DNA of 64,000 nucleotides from NCBI RefSeq assembly GCF_014172375.1, contig NZ_WNXD01000001.1, positions 124,001 through 188,000 of the forward strand, read 5' to 3'. This DNA comes from Pedobacter planticolens. Its GTDB lineage: Bacteria; Bacteroidota; Bacteroidia; Sphingobacteriales; Sphingobacteriaceae. Position numbers and translations under genes: made by a program. The notes beneath the pieces are model-generated. The model was given only the letters and a program-made list of their open reading frames with translations. It was not told the origin of the DNA and ran no database searches. Each line of letters opens with the position of its first letter. Positions within the stretch are counted from its first letter, which is position 1. This document shows, in pieces, positions 18,462-26,604 of this stretch.

Positions 18462-18826
18462 TGCGCTGCTTTGGAAATTGGCTGGCCGAAGACCAGGTAG
18501 TTACCGTCGGGGTCGCTGATGGCAAAGTCCCGTAAGCCGTATTCACGGTCTCCTATGGGGTAAACGATTTTGACCTGTTTTTCAAGCAGGGAATTATAGT
18601 AGCTGTCGATCTGGTCGATGTCGATGCAGATATGACCTTGCCCTAGGGATTTCTTGATGCCATCGTTTCCCTGCCCGCAGAGGTGTATGGTTACTTCTCC
18701 CGAACAAATACCAGCATAATCGCCAAAAGTAAAGGCATGCTGGAATCCAAGTACGGTGGTGTAGTAAAGGATCGAGATCTCCAGATTGGAAACATGGAAT
18801 ACGGTGGCCGAGGAAGTTGCTTCCAT
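18458..18826 (-). CDS. VOC-family (glyoxalase/bleomycin-resistance-like) protein
   Basis: The 122-residue protein has the two beta-alpha-beta-beta-beta units of the VOC fold: TVFHVSNLEISILYYTTVLGF at the N-terminus (strand and helix) and a C-terminal LRDFAISDPDGNYLVFGQP, the usual DPDGN ... metal-ligand region. Such proteins are dioxygenases, glyoxalases or antibiotic-binding resistance proteins. The substrate cannot be told from sequence. It lies antisense inside the tra operon, between two paralogous tra genes, so it looks like inserted cargo. Its start is only 37 bp from the next tra gene start. Confidence 0.88.
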   Translation of the reverse strand: MEATSSATVFHVSNLEISILYYTTVLGFQHAFTFGDYAGICSGEVTIHLCGQGNDGIKKSLGQGHICIDIDQIDSYYNSLLEKQVKIVYPIGDREYGLRDFAISDPDGNYLVFGQPISKAAH

Positions 18827-18862
18827 GGGATTGGATTGATGAACAAATTTAATAAAAACAAA

Positions 18863-19501
18863 ATGAAAAAGATTACAAAAATAGTGGCTGTGCTAGTGCT
18901 GTTAATGGGACTGTTTGTCCAGAGCCATGCGCAGACCTATGCGGAGTTTTTTAGGCAGAAAAGAACACAGGAAAAATACCTGTTGAAACAACTGGCCTAT
19001 CTGAAACTGTATGCGGGCTACCTTAAAAAGGGCTACGATGTGGTGTCGGACGGGTTGGGTACGATCAAGGGGTTTACCTCTGGAGAGTTCGGATTGCACG
19101 AGGCATTTTTCGGCTCGCTTGCGCTGGTGAATCCGCTGATCAAAAATGATTATAGGGTCGTAGAGATTGCCTCGATGCAGGGGAAGATTTCGAAGGCTTT
19201 TGCTGCGATACTTCGCCTAGAATTGGGACAAGAGAATTTGGCTTATATCCGTTCGGTACGTGATGGGGTATTTTCAGAATGTAACACCGATTTGGATGAA
19301 CTGCTACTCGTGATTTCGGCTTCGGAGCTGGAAATCAGTGATCAGGAGCGGCTTTCCAGACTTGCAAAGGTGCATGGCTCAATGTCTGAAAAGTTGGAAT
19401 TTGTTTCGGGGCTTTATGTGGAAGTGCAGTCTATTGCCGAGGCGATCCGAGTTAATAAATCTGAAATTATAAACGTGAGGAGGCTGTATGAAAAAAATTA
19501 G
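18863..19501 (+). CDS. Secreted conjugation protein, paralogue 2
   Basis: The ATG at 18863 gives 212 residues with a signal peptide (MKKITKIVAVLVLLMGLFV, cut near SHAQ). The longer in-frame ORF from 18683 runs over the antisense VOC gene and was rejected. The helical mature protein shares LKKGYDVVSDGLGTIKGFT and EFGLHEAFF with the next gene (MKKGYTIVSNGYRSVK, NFSLHEVF), and the ending VRRLYEKN. It overlaps the next gene by 14 bp. A periplasmic, channel-associated role is inferred from the signal peptide and operon position. Confidence 0.78.
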   Translation: MKKITKIVAVLVLLMGLFVQSHAQTYAEFFRQKRTQEKYLLKQLAYLKLYAGYLKKGYDVVSDGLGTIKGFTSGEFGLHEAFFGSLALVNPLIKNDYRVVEIASMQGKISKAFAAILRLELGQENLAYIRSVRDGVFSECNTDLDELLLVISASELEISDQERLSRLAKVHGSMSEKLEFVSGLYVEVQSIAEAIRVNKSEIINVRRLYEKN

Positions 19502-20111
19502 ATTGATACTGGTGGTGATGTTCTTGGGACTGGGCGCAAATTTCTGCTTTGGCCAATCTTCTGAGGCTACGCAGCTGCTGTTGAACGTAGAAAAGCTATC
19601 CCAGCTGAAGAATATTCTGACCGATATGAAAAAGGGATATACCATTGTTTCTAACGGTTACCGTTCGGTAAAAAATATTGCAGAAGGAAATTTTTCCCTG
19701 CACGAGGTGTTTTTGGATGGATTGATGCTAGTCTCGCCAGAGGTGAAAAAATATGCAAGGGTGGCAGATATCATTTCTTATCAGAAAAATATTGTTTCAG
19801 AGTACAAGCGGGCATTAAAGGGTTTTCGTGCAGCTGATGTGTTTTCAGCGGATGAGCTGTCCTATGTGAGTTTGGTGTATGAGAACCTTTTTGATCAGAG
19901 CTTGCAGAATTTGGAGGATCTGACAATGGTGATTACTTCTTCTAAACTGCGCATGAGCGATGATGAAAGGCTTCGGGCAATCGATCGGATATTTATCGAT
20001 ACCCAGGATAAACTGATGTTCCTGCGGAACTTCAATTCAGAGGCGAATATGCTTTTGCTCCAGAAGAAAAAGCAGAAAAAGGAAATTTCCCAGCTCAAGA
20101 ACCTTTACTGA
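19488..20111 (+). CDS. Secreted conjugation protein, paralogue 3
   Basis: The 207-residue protein starts with a signal peptide (MKKIRLILVVMFLGLGANF, cut near CFGQ). It is a clear paralogue of the gene before it (KKGYTIVSNGYRSVKNI, GNFSLHEVFLDGLMLVSPE) and shares FSADELSYVSLVY and MSDDERLRAI with the 17760 gene. It ends in a Lys-rich coiled coil (KKKQKKEISQLKNLY). The overlap with its upstream neighbour and the 17-bp gap to traJ place it firmly in the tra operon. Expected location is the periplasm. Confidence 0.78.
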   Translation: MKKIRLILVVMFLGLGANFCFGQSSEATQLLLNVEKLSQLKNILTDMKKGYTIVSNGYRSVKNIAEGNFSLHEVFLDGLMLVSPEVKKYARVADIISYQKNIVSEYKRALKGFRAADVFSADELSYVSLVYENLFDQSLQNLEDLTMVITSSKLRMSDDERLRAIDRIFIDTQDKLMFLRNFNSEANMLLLQKKKQKKEISQLKNLY

Positions 20112-20128
20112 TTTTAAATTAGAAAATT

Positions 20129-21328
20129 ATGGATAGAAAGTTTTTTTTAAGCGCCGTTCTGGTGCTGATGGGGATGGTGTTGCCGCTAGTTTCCTTTGGG
20201 CAGGGTGTTTCCGAGTCACTTCGGGGAATGCAGCCCGTTTTGGACAAGGTGTATTCGGAGATGATGCCGCTATGTGCCCGTTTGATTGATGTAGGTCGGG
20301 GGCTTGCAGGATTTGGTGCGCTTTGGTATATCGGCTCTCGGGTTTGGAAACAGATTGCCCAGGCCGAGGCGATTGATTTTTACCCCTTACTTCGTCCGTT
20401 TGCCTTGGGGCTTGCAATACTGATGTTTCCTATGGTCATTAGTTTGATGAACGGGGTTTTGCAGCCTACGGTTTCGGCAACTGGCGCTATGGTAAAGGAT
20501 TCCAATAAGGCGATCGAAAGGTTATTGGCGGAAAAGGAAGCGGCACTAAAAAAGACCAAAAAATGGCAGGTCTATGTGGGGGAATCGGGCGATGGTGACA
20601 GGGAGAAATGGTATAAGTACCGACATCCAAAAGACCCCAATGGTGATGATGAAGGGTTTTTGGACGGGATGGCCAATGACCTCAGTTTCTACATGGAAAA
20701 GCAGCAGTATAACTTTGAGAACTCGATCAAAAAGTGGATGAGCCAGGTGCTGGAAGTGCTGTATGCGGCAGCTGCCTTGTGCATCAATGTGGTGCGAACT
20801 TTTATGCTGATCGTGATGGCGATTCTAGGACCTCTGGTTTTCGGCTTTGCTGTGTTTGATGGGTTCCAGCAGACCCTGACGGTGTGGATCGCTAGGTATG
20901 TGAACATATTTCTCTGGCTTCCCATTGCCAATATCTTTGGGAGCATCTTGGGAAAGATCCAGGAAAATATGTTGCGTTTGGATATTTCGCAGATCGATGC
21001 CGCTGGAGATACCTTTTTCTCCTCGACCGATATTGCTTATCTGATTTTTTTGCTAATTGGAGTTGTTGGTTATACCTGTGTACCCTCTGTTGCGAACTAT
21101 GTAGTCCATGCTGGAGGGGGAAATACGGTGGTGCAGAAAGTGAATTCGATCATTTCTGGGAGTTCTTCTGCTGGGATGCGAGGCGCTTCGGCAGGTGCGG
21201 GTATGGCGGCCGATGGCCTTGGTGATTTGGCAAGAAAGGTGAGCCAAGGGTATGCCGCCCAGAGTACGGGCGATTATTTCCCAGATGGCGGAAGTGCTCA
21301 CCAGCGCGATAAGCTCTCGGGCAAGTAA
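20129..21328 (+). CDS. traJ: Conjugative transfer protein TraJ (VirB6-like)
   Basis: The 399-residue polytopic membrane protein has a signal-like first helix followed by several transmembrane segments (about residues 75-110, 210-245, 245-270 and 300-330). Characteristic stretches are YAAAALCINVVRTFMLIVMA and LGPLVFGFAVFDGFQQTL, as in Bacteroides TraJ, a VirB6-like inner-membrane channel protein. Length is in the family range, although the Gly/Ala-rich tail (SAGMRGASAGAGMAADGL) looks low in complexity. It follows the three paralogous secreted proteins and precedes traK. Confidence 0.92.
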   Translation: MDRKFFLSAVLVLMGMVLPLVSFGQGVSESLRGMQPVLDKVYSEMMPLCARLIDVGRGLAGFGALWYIGSRVWKQIAQAEAIDFYPLLRPFALGLAILMFPMVISLMNGVLQPTVSATGAMVKDSNKAIERLLAEKEAALKKTKKWQVYVGESGDGDREKWYKYRHPKDPNGDDEGFLDGMANDLSFYMEKQQYNFENSIKKWMSQVLEVLYAAAALCINVVRTFMLIVMAILGPLVFGFAVFDGFQQTLTVWIARYVNIFLWLPIANIFGSILGKIQENMLRLDISQIDAAGDTFFSSTDIAYLIFLLIGVVGYTCVPSVANYVVHAGGGNTVVQKVNSIISGSSSAGMRGASAGAGMAADGLGDLARKVSQGYAAQSTGDYFPDGGSAHQRDKLSGK

Positions 21329-21357
21329 AAATTAGGCCTTAATTAAAATTCAAAAAG

Positions 21358-21969
21358 ATGTTTACACAATTTAAAAATATTGATACCGCCTTTAAGCACA
21401 TCAAGACGTTTTCGCTTTTTCTGATCATTGCCTGCATACTGGTATCGGGATTTGCGATCTACAAGAGCTTTGATATGGTAAGCACCAATAATGCCAAGGT
21501 ATATATTTTGGCTAATGGTAAGGCCATCGAGGCATTTTCGGCAGAGCGGAAAGATAATATTGGGGTAGAAATCCGTGACCATGTGAAGATGTTCCATCAC
21601 TGGTTTTTTACGCTCGACCCTGATGAAAAGGTAATTCAGCGCAATATGCTTTTGGCGCTGAATCTGGCCGATCAGAGTGCAAAGAAAAGCTATGATAACC
21701 TGAAGGAACAAGGGTATTTCACCAATCTGATTTCTGCCAATATCTCCCAGGAGATTGCGGTTGATTCGGTAGAACTTAATCTGGATGTCTATCCCTATTA
21801 CTTCAAGTGTTTTGCAACCCAGCAACTGGTCCGCTCTACTTCGACTGTTGTTCGTCGGTTGGTCACGCAAGGGTATTTGCGCAACGTGTCGCGTTCTGAC
21901 AATAATCCGCATGGGTTTCTGATCCAGCGCTGGGAAACTTTGGAAAATTCGGATGTGATACAGCCTTAA
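21358..21969 (+). CDS. traK: Conjugative transfer protein TraK (VirB8-like)
   Basis: The 203-residue protein begins MFTQFKNIDTAFKHIKTFSL, has one transmembrane helix (about residues 19-37), and a periplasmic domain containing VKMFHHWFFTLDPDE and LDVYPYYFKCFATQQLVRST, all typical of Bacteroides TraK. VirB8-like proteins link the inner-membrane complex to the core channel. It follows traJ after 29 bp and precedes a 74-residue membrane protein, in the usual J-K-(L)-M order. Confidence 0.92.
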   Translation: MFTQFKNIDTAFKHIKTFSLFLIIACILVSGFAIYKSFDMVSTNNAKVYILANGKAIEAFSAERKDNIGVEIRDHVKMFHHWFFTLDPDEKVIQRNMLLALNLADQSAKKSYDNLKEQGYFTNLISANISQEIAVDSVELNLDVYPYYFKCFATQQLVRSTSTVVRRLVTQGYLRNVSRSDNNPHGFLIQRWETLENSDVIQP

Positions 21970-21972
21970 GCT

Positions 21973-22197
21973 ATGGGATGGTTCAAGAGAAAGGTAAGTG
22001 AAGACAATGGTGCTTCGCTTGAAATGGTGGCTGAGCGGATTGCTGGAAAAATACTTAACTGGCAAACTGTGTTTTCAGCAAAGCTGAATGCCAAGGCCAA
22101 AAAATATAATCAGAAAACGATACTTCTGTTTATGGCAGGCTTGGGGCTTTTGTTCGCGAGCTACTGCCTATGGCTGATGACCAGCCTATTTAGATAA
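21973..22197 (+). CDS. Small single-TM conjugation protein (TraL-like position)
   Basis: The 74-residue protein has a basic soluble N-terminus and one C-terminal transmembrane helix (about residues 50-72, LLFMAGLGLLFASYCLWLM). It occupies the position of TraL between traK and traM, with gaps of only 3 and 26 bp. Sequence similarity to TraL could not be judged by eye, so only the position supports the name. Confidence 0.7.
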   Translation: MGWFKRKVSEDNGASLEMVAERIAGKILNWQTVFSAKLNAKAKKYNQKTILLFMAGLGLLFASYCLWLMTSLFR

Positions 22198-22223
22198 TCG
22201 ATTATTTACACAAATTAATTTTT

Positions 22224-23267
22224 ATGGAAACAATTAAAAAAACAAGGGACAAAAGGAAAATCCTTTTGGTGCTGCCGCTGATGCTTTTGCCCTTTATGGC
22301 GCTGGCATTCTATGCGTTGGGTGGCGGTCGAGGTGAGGTGATCGATCCTTCACTTGCTAGCAAGGGGATCAATACCGCTCTTCCGGATCCGAATTTTAAG
22401 GCGGACGAACCAGTTGATAAAATGGGGTTTTATGCCAAGGCCGGAAAGGATACTTCAGCTGAAAATAGTGTTTCAGGGATTGCGGGCAAACTGGGTTTTG
22501 GTGCTGAGGATGAAAAGACCTCGGAGATCAATGCCAAGCTGGCAGCGTTGAATAAGGAAATTAATTCGTCTGTTGCTCCTGTTGTGGAACCGAAGGCAAA
22601 GATTAATTCGGGTGGTGGTAATGCCTCGATTTCTGGAGATGTCGACCGATTGGAACAGATGATGAAATCCATGCAAGAGGGCAAACAGAAAGACCCTGAA
22701 ATGGAGCAAATGAATTTGGTACTGGAAAAGATACTCGATATTCAGAACCCAGTTCGGGCGCAGCAAAAAGTTTTGGGCAGGATCTATTCTGGGCAGGATC
22801 TGGAAAAATTTTCTGCCATTACTGCGGTAATTGATGGGAATCAGAAGGTGGTGCAGGGTGCTTCTGTAAAATTGCGCTTGACCGATTCGGTGATGCTTTC
22901 TGGGGTAATGATCCCAAAGGGGCACTTGCTTTTTGGTCTGTGCAAGATTACCAATCAAAGGTTGCTGTTGGACATCAAGAATGTGCGGTTGGGAAGCCAG
23001 ATTATTCCTGTTGACCTTTCGGTGTATTCGCTGGACGGGATGCCTGGTATTGATGCGCCCGATGCGGTTTTTCGTGATGCAGCTGGAATGGGTGCGGCGG
23101 ATGGGATTTCGGGTGTTTCGGTCTACGGCATGGAGGGCGTTGGTGGGGAACTGGCTGGTGCTGGGATCGATGCTGCAAAGTCGCTTTTGTCGAGAAAAGT
23201 GCGAGTGGTTAAGGTCAAACTAAAAGCTAATCTTCCTGTATTACTTCGGGTAAACAGGCAACTGTAA
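22224..23267 (+). CDS. traM: Conjugative transfer protein TraM (VirB10-like)
   Basis: The 347-residue protein has a short cytoplasmic tail (METIKKTRDKRK), one transmembrane helix (LLVLPLMLLPFMALAFYALG), a Ser/Ala-rich periplasmic linker, and a C-terminal beta-barrel with AVIDGNQKVVQGASVKLRL and GVMIPKGHLLFGLCKI. This is the TraM/VirB10 layout that spans the envelope. Its stop is directly followed by the ATG of the next gene. In Bacteroides elements traN normally comes next; here a frameshifted gene of another kind follows. Confidence 0.92.
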   Translation: METIKKTRDKRKILLVLPLMLLPFMALAFYALGGGRGEVIDPSLASKGINTALPDPNFKADEPVDKMGFYAKAGKDTSAENSVSGIAGKLGFGAEDEKTSEINAKLAALNKEINSSVAPVVEPKAKINSGGGNASISGDVDRLEQMMKSMQEGKQKDPEMEQMNLVLEKILDIQNPVRAQQKVLGRIYSGQDLEKFSAITAVIDGNQKVVQGASVKLRLTDSVMLSGVMIPKGHLLFGLCKITNQRLLLDIKNVRLGSQIIPVDLSVYSLDGMPGIDAPDAVFRDAAGMGAADGISGVSVYGMEGVGGELAGAGIDAAKSLLSRKVRVVKVKLKANLPVLLRVNRQL

Positions 23268-23892
23268 ATGGAAAAGCTACGCAGGCAATTGGCAGACATT
23301 GGGCTTTCGGATGAAAATTTACGGGAAAAGGTAAACTCTTTTTTTGCCGATGGTGAGCCTTTGGTACTTGAACGTACCATTGGAGAAGTTAATGTCAGGT
23401 TCGACTTGGAAATCCAATTTACTGAAAATGATGATTTAGAACTGCTAGGCTATGAACTATGGAGACCTAGATCAGTAGATACCTGAACATTTCAACTATG
23501 GTACACCTACCCAGCCCATCGAAGAACTGCTGAAGGTGATTGACGTTCCGCCCATACTACCGCAGGATTTTATGTTGCGAAGGGATGAGAATGAGGCGTT
23601 CGATCAGTTAGGCAATGTATTCCAGGAGTTCAACCATCGTGAGTTTTTCCTACTGGGAGGCGATGATGATTTGGAATTCAAGAAGATCAACCAGATGCAG
23701 AATATGCTTTTAGTGAAATATGGTGCTGGCAATGGCATGGAAGATTACCTATTAAAGATTGATAAGAACTACTGGAAGAAAAAGTTTTATGAAACATTTT
23801 CTTTTCCACCAACACTGCATGTAGGTGCGGTAATTAACAGAATTAATAACACGGGAAGGCTTCAGTACTTAAGTGAGCTGTCAAAAGTCTAG
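23268..23892 (+). pseudogene. Frameshifted tra-operon gene of unknown function
   Basis: Two ORFs in different frames look like one broken gene. The first (ATG 23268, stop TGA 23484-23486, 72 residues) starts immediately after traM. The second frame is open from just after a TAG at 23476 and continues EHFNYGTPTQPIEELLKVID and onward to 23892 with no good ATG (GTG at 23536 only). Joining the frames near 23484 gives a protein of about 207 residues, ending LQYLSELSKV. A single-base indel, a sequencing error, or a programmed frameshift could explain it. The family was not recognised; it is not an evident TraN. Confidence 0.55.
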
Positions 23893-23910
23893 CCCGAAAA
23901 CAAATTGATT

Positions 23911-24921
23911 ATGAACTTGAATAATTTAGAGAACCTCCGTGAGGAGATGGCAAACTTGGGCTTTAAAAAAGAGCTCATCGAGCAGATGGAAGAGAAGATG
24001 AAGGCGAACGTGGCTGATTTTAAATTGTATGATTCGGTCGAGGCCACTAGAGGGCGTGTTGATATGACCCTGTTCTTCAAGCAGTCGGGCCAGTCAGATT
24101 ATTATTACCTCAATAAGTTTGAGGTGTGCCACGAAAAGGGGCAGAAAATTCCTGAAGGACAGAAGATCATGGTGTTGACCCATACCGAGGGAGCGGATAA
24201 GGGAATGACCAAGGTTTTTGTGCATGTATCTGAGGCGATTGCCTTTTTCAATGGGCAAAAGGAACAGTTCAAGGACCAGAAGGGGATCAGCCATCTGGTG
24301 GTTGGCAAGGATGCAAGTTCTGCGGTGAAGCTGGCAACGATGGAAGATGGCAAGGTCAACTATGTGCAGAAAGAGTTTGGGCAGACCTACCGTACCTCTT
24401 CGATCAACCAGACGATCTATGTAGAGAAGGGAAAGGGCTTTTCGGCCGAGCAGGCGGTTAACCTGATCCAGGGAAGAGCGGTTTACCGTGATGACATGGT
24501 TTCCCAGGCTGGCCAGCAGTATAAGGCTTGGATAAAATTGGATTTTGATGTGCCAAAGGACAGGTTTGGGAATTTCCTGATTAACCAGTACACCGATCCT
24601 GCCTATGGGTTTGATCTTTCTAAGGTGCTGGACAAGTTTGAGATAAAGGAACTTTCGGATCCGGCCAAGCGTGAGCTTTTGGAGGGTAGTATCAGAAATG
24701 GCAACAGGGCGGTGGTTACCCTTGAAAAAAATGGTGCACCTGTGAAACTGGAACTTGAAGCTGTTCCACGTTACAGCCAGGTCAACCTTTATACAAAGGA
24801 AGGTAGGCCAGAAAAGCGTGAGCAGTTCTTAAAGCAGCCTGACATGAAGCAGGAATATGCGCAGAGCAGGGAAAAGTCACAGGCCAAGAATAAAAAGCAA
24901 GGGCAGGGATTGGGAGTTTAG
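23911..24921 (+). CDS. DUF3945-like mobile-element protein
   Basis: The 336-residue protein has an N-terminal helical stretch (LREEMANLGFKKELIEQMEE), a central beta-rich domain (VDMTLFFKQSGQSDYYYLNK), and a C-terminal region where a GRAVYRDDMVSQAGQQYKAW-type segment is repeated in looser form as NGNRAVVTLEKNGAPVKLEL. This repeat of short beta units resembles DUF3945/DUF4099-type proteins of Bacteroidota mobile elements, whose role is unknown. The tail is rich in Lys and Gln. The ATG at 23911 was chosen over a TTG 6 bp upstream. A strong terminator follows, so it ends the tra transcript. Confidence 0.6.
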   Translation: MNLNNLENLREEMANLGFKKELIEQMEEKMKANVADFKLYDSVEATRGRVDMTLFFKQSGQSDYYYLNKFEVCHEKGQKIPEGQKIMVLTHTEGADKGMTKVFVHVSEAIAFFNGQKEQFKDQKGISHLVVGKDASSAVKLATMEDGKVNYVQKEFGQTYRTSSINQTIYVEKGKGFSAEQAVNLIQGRAVYRDDMVSQAGQQYKAWIKLDFDVPKDRFGNFLINQYTDPAYGFDLSKVLDKFEIKELSDPAKRELLEGSIRNGNRAVVTLEKNGAPVKLELEAVPRYSQVNLYTKEGRPEKREQFLKQPDMKQEYAQSREKSQAKNKKQGQGLGV

Positions 24922-24941
24922 ATTGTTATAAGTTAGTTTGG

Positions 24942-24968
24942 AGGGCTGCCAGTTGGTGGCCCTTTTTT
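24942..24968 (+). terminator. Rho-independent terminator at the end of the tra operon
   Basis: AGGGCTGCC (24942-24950) pairs with GGTGGCCCT (24955-24963), allowing two G-T wobbles across an AGTT loop. A run of six T follows. It lies about 20 bp after the stop of the last tra-operon gene. Confidence 0.85.
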
Positions 24969-25040
24969 GTTAATATCAATTATCATTTCTAATAACTAAA
25001 GTCACCAGATTATATTAGCTTTAATCAAAAATTACAAATT

Positions 25041-25415
25041 ATGGCTCTCAAAATCACAAATGTTGAAAATGGCAATACGCCAAAAACCGAAAAGGTTAGG
25101 ATCACTGCCACTAAAGATGTTAATACAAAAGGTTATGCTTTAGTGGATAAAACATTCGATCAAAATGGGAAGCTTTCCAACGAATTTCGACATATCTATA
25201 TCTTTCCCGCATTAGATATCAAAAAAGGCGAAGAAATTATATTATGTACAGCGGAAGGTACTGATGAAAAAAGGAAATATGGGAATTCTGACAGCTTGTA
25301 TCAAGCATTGTACTGGGGTTCTGATCACTGCATCTGGAATGCTGACGGAGACCAGGCAACACTAATCGAATATGCAGTTGTGAACTCTTTTAAAGTAATT
25401 CCCAAGAAAAAATAG
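25041..25415 (+). CDS. Small protein resembling a lamin-tail-like domain
   Basis: The 124-residue protein begins MALKITNVENGNTPKTEKV and looks all-beta. The segment FPALDIKKGEEIILCTAEG followed by IWNADGDQATLIE resembles the W-N-x-G-D-x-A-x-L pattern of lamin-tail (LTD) Ig-like domains. Those occur in bacterial secreted nucleases and surface proteins, but no signal peptide is present here. It stands alone after the tra terminator and 28 bp before the HEPN-motif gene, with which it may be co-transcribed. No function can be given. Confidence 0.6.
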   Translation: MALKITNVENGNTPKTEKVRITATKDVNTKGYALVDKTFDQNGKLSNEFRHIYIFPALDIKKGEEIILCTAEGTDEKRKYGNSDSLYQALYWGSDHCIWNADGDQATLIEYAVVNSFKVIPKKK

Positions 25416-25443
25416 GTGCTAACTGATTTAACATAGTATTATT

Positions 25444-26586
25444 ATGAAACTAGATTTCGGTTTTACCATATATTTTCTAGACCCACCACCCTTAAGTGAG
25501 ATAGAAACTTTTTTTGTTCAGGTTCACGGTAAATTGGGAATTCATCAACGACACTTTCAGACAACCATTAACTTGTACCAAAAGGAAGTTGATGCTGAAT
25601 TGCAAAAACAAAAGGATGAGCTAGGTTCCACTATGGCCACGGCCAACGCCGAGTATAAAAAGGCTTATGATGAACTAAAGGCTGATGAATATGAAAAACA
25701 TATTTATGCAATTCGCGAATCGGGAATTGATGAAATTGAACACCATTTTGCAACGCTAGACGAGCAGACAAAGCTGGAATATATTGAAATGGCAGACCAT
25801 TACAATAAATCCTCGGCTGCAACTTTATATGCGCTTTTGGAAAGCGAACTCAGAAGATTTTGTGGTCAAGCAATGAAACATTTTAAACTTACATTTCCTG
25901 TAGAGAGATTTGAAAAATCAGATTACCTATACTCTATGATGGAGTACTTAAAACTTGTCGCAATAATAGATACTTCAAAAGCTGACACGTTTTTGCCAAA
26001 ACTGCAACAGTTGCAGTTTTTAAGAAACAAGATTATGCATAATGGTGCAGAATTTGATAATGAAGCGAACGAAAAGCTGGATAATTTAGTGGATCAAAAC
26101 AAAGGAGTGTTGTTTTTTGACGAATTACCAGAAGAAAACATTCGTATCCTACGTGTGAAGTCCAATTTCGTGATTCCCTATTATGAGATCATAAATGACT
26201 TTTTCATATCACTGTTTTCAGCCCTTAATCAAAAGCTTAACTTTTCATTTTTAGCAGATAGAGTAAAATTTATATTCGGGTTTCTATCTAAAGCGGTTAC
26301 AGTATCACTCGAGAATGAAAAAGAGGTCAAAAACGGTAAGCAATATGTTTTTGATGTCAAGTCGGACCATAAAGACAATGAATTTGAGTTCAAATTGAAA
26401 TTAACCATCGCTACTTCAGCCACCGATGGGGTCAGCATTACCAACCAGTTAGATCCGATAAAAGACATGGAAAGATGGGTCCAACAAATTACCCAGAACA
26501 ATGCAATCCTACGGCAAGCTTTTGTGGGTTTTCTCAATCCAAAATCAAAACACCAAATTGACTTGATGTTATACCCTCCGAGTTAA
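25444..26586 (+). CDS. Hypothetical protein with HEPN-like R-x4-H motif
   Basis: The 380-residue protein has a predicted helical core (about residues 100-215) containing TLYALLESELRRFCGQAMK and LRNKIMHNGAEF (Arg about 194, His about 199). An R-N-x3-H signature after a helical pair is the hallmark of HEPN ribonuclease-type domains. The C-terminal 130 residues form a separate mixed domain. It follows the lamin-tail-like gene closely and is convergent with the next gene. An RNA-cleaving effector is plausible in this defence-rich cargo, but the family was not identified. Confidence 0.65.
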   Translation: MKLDFGFTIYFLDPPPLSEIETFFVQVHGKLGIHQRHFQTTINLYQKEVDAELQKQKDELGSTMATANAEYKKAYDELKADEYEKHIYAIRESGIDEIEHHFATLDEQTKLEYIEMADHYNKSSAATLYALLESELRRFCGQAMKHFKLTFPVERFEKSDYLYSMMEYLKLVAIIDTSKADTFLPKLQQLQFLRNKIMHNGAEFDNEANEKLDNLVDQNKGVLFFDELPEENIRILRVKSNFVIPYYEIINDFFISLFSALNQKLNFSFLADRVKFIFGFLSKAVTVSLENEKEVKNGKQYVFDVKSDHKDNEFEFKLKLTIATSATDGVSITNQLDPIKDMERWVQQITQNNAILRQAFVGFLNPKSKHQIDLMLYPPS

Positions 26587-26604
26587 TATGGCTACAAATA
26601 ATGA

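Noticed and set aside
18683..18862. Extended start of secreted paralogue 2
   Set aside because: The added 60 residues are antisense to the VOC gene and would bury the signal peptide.
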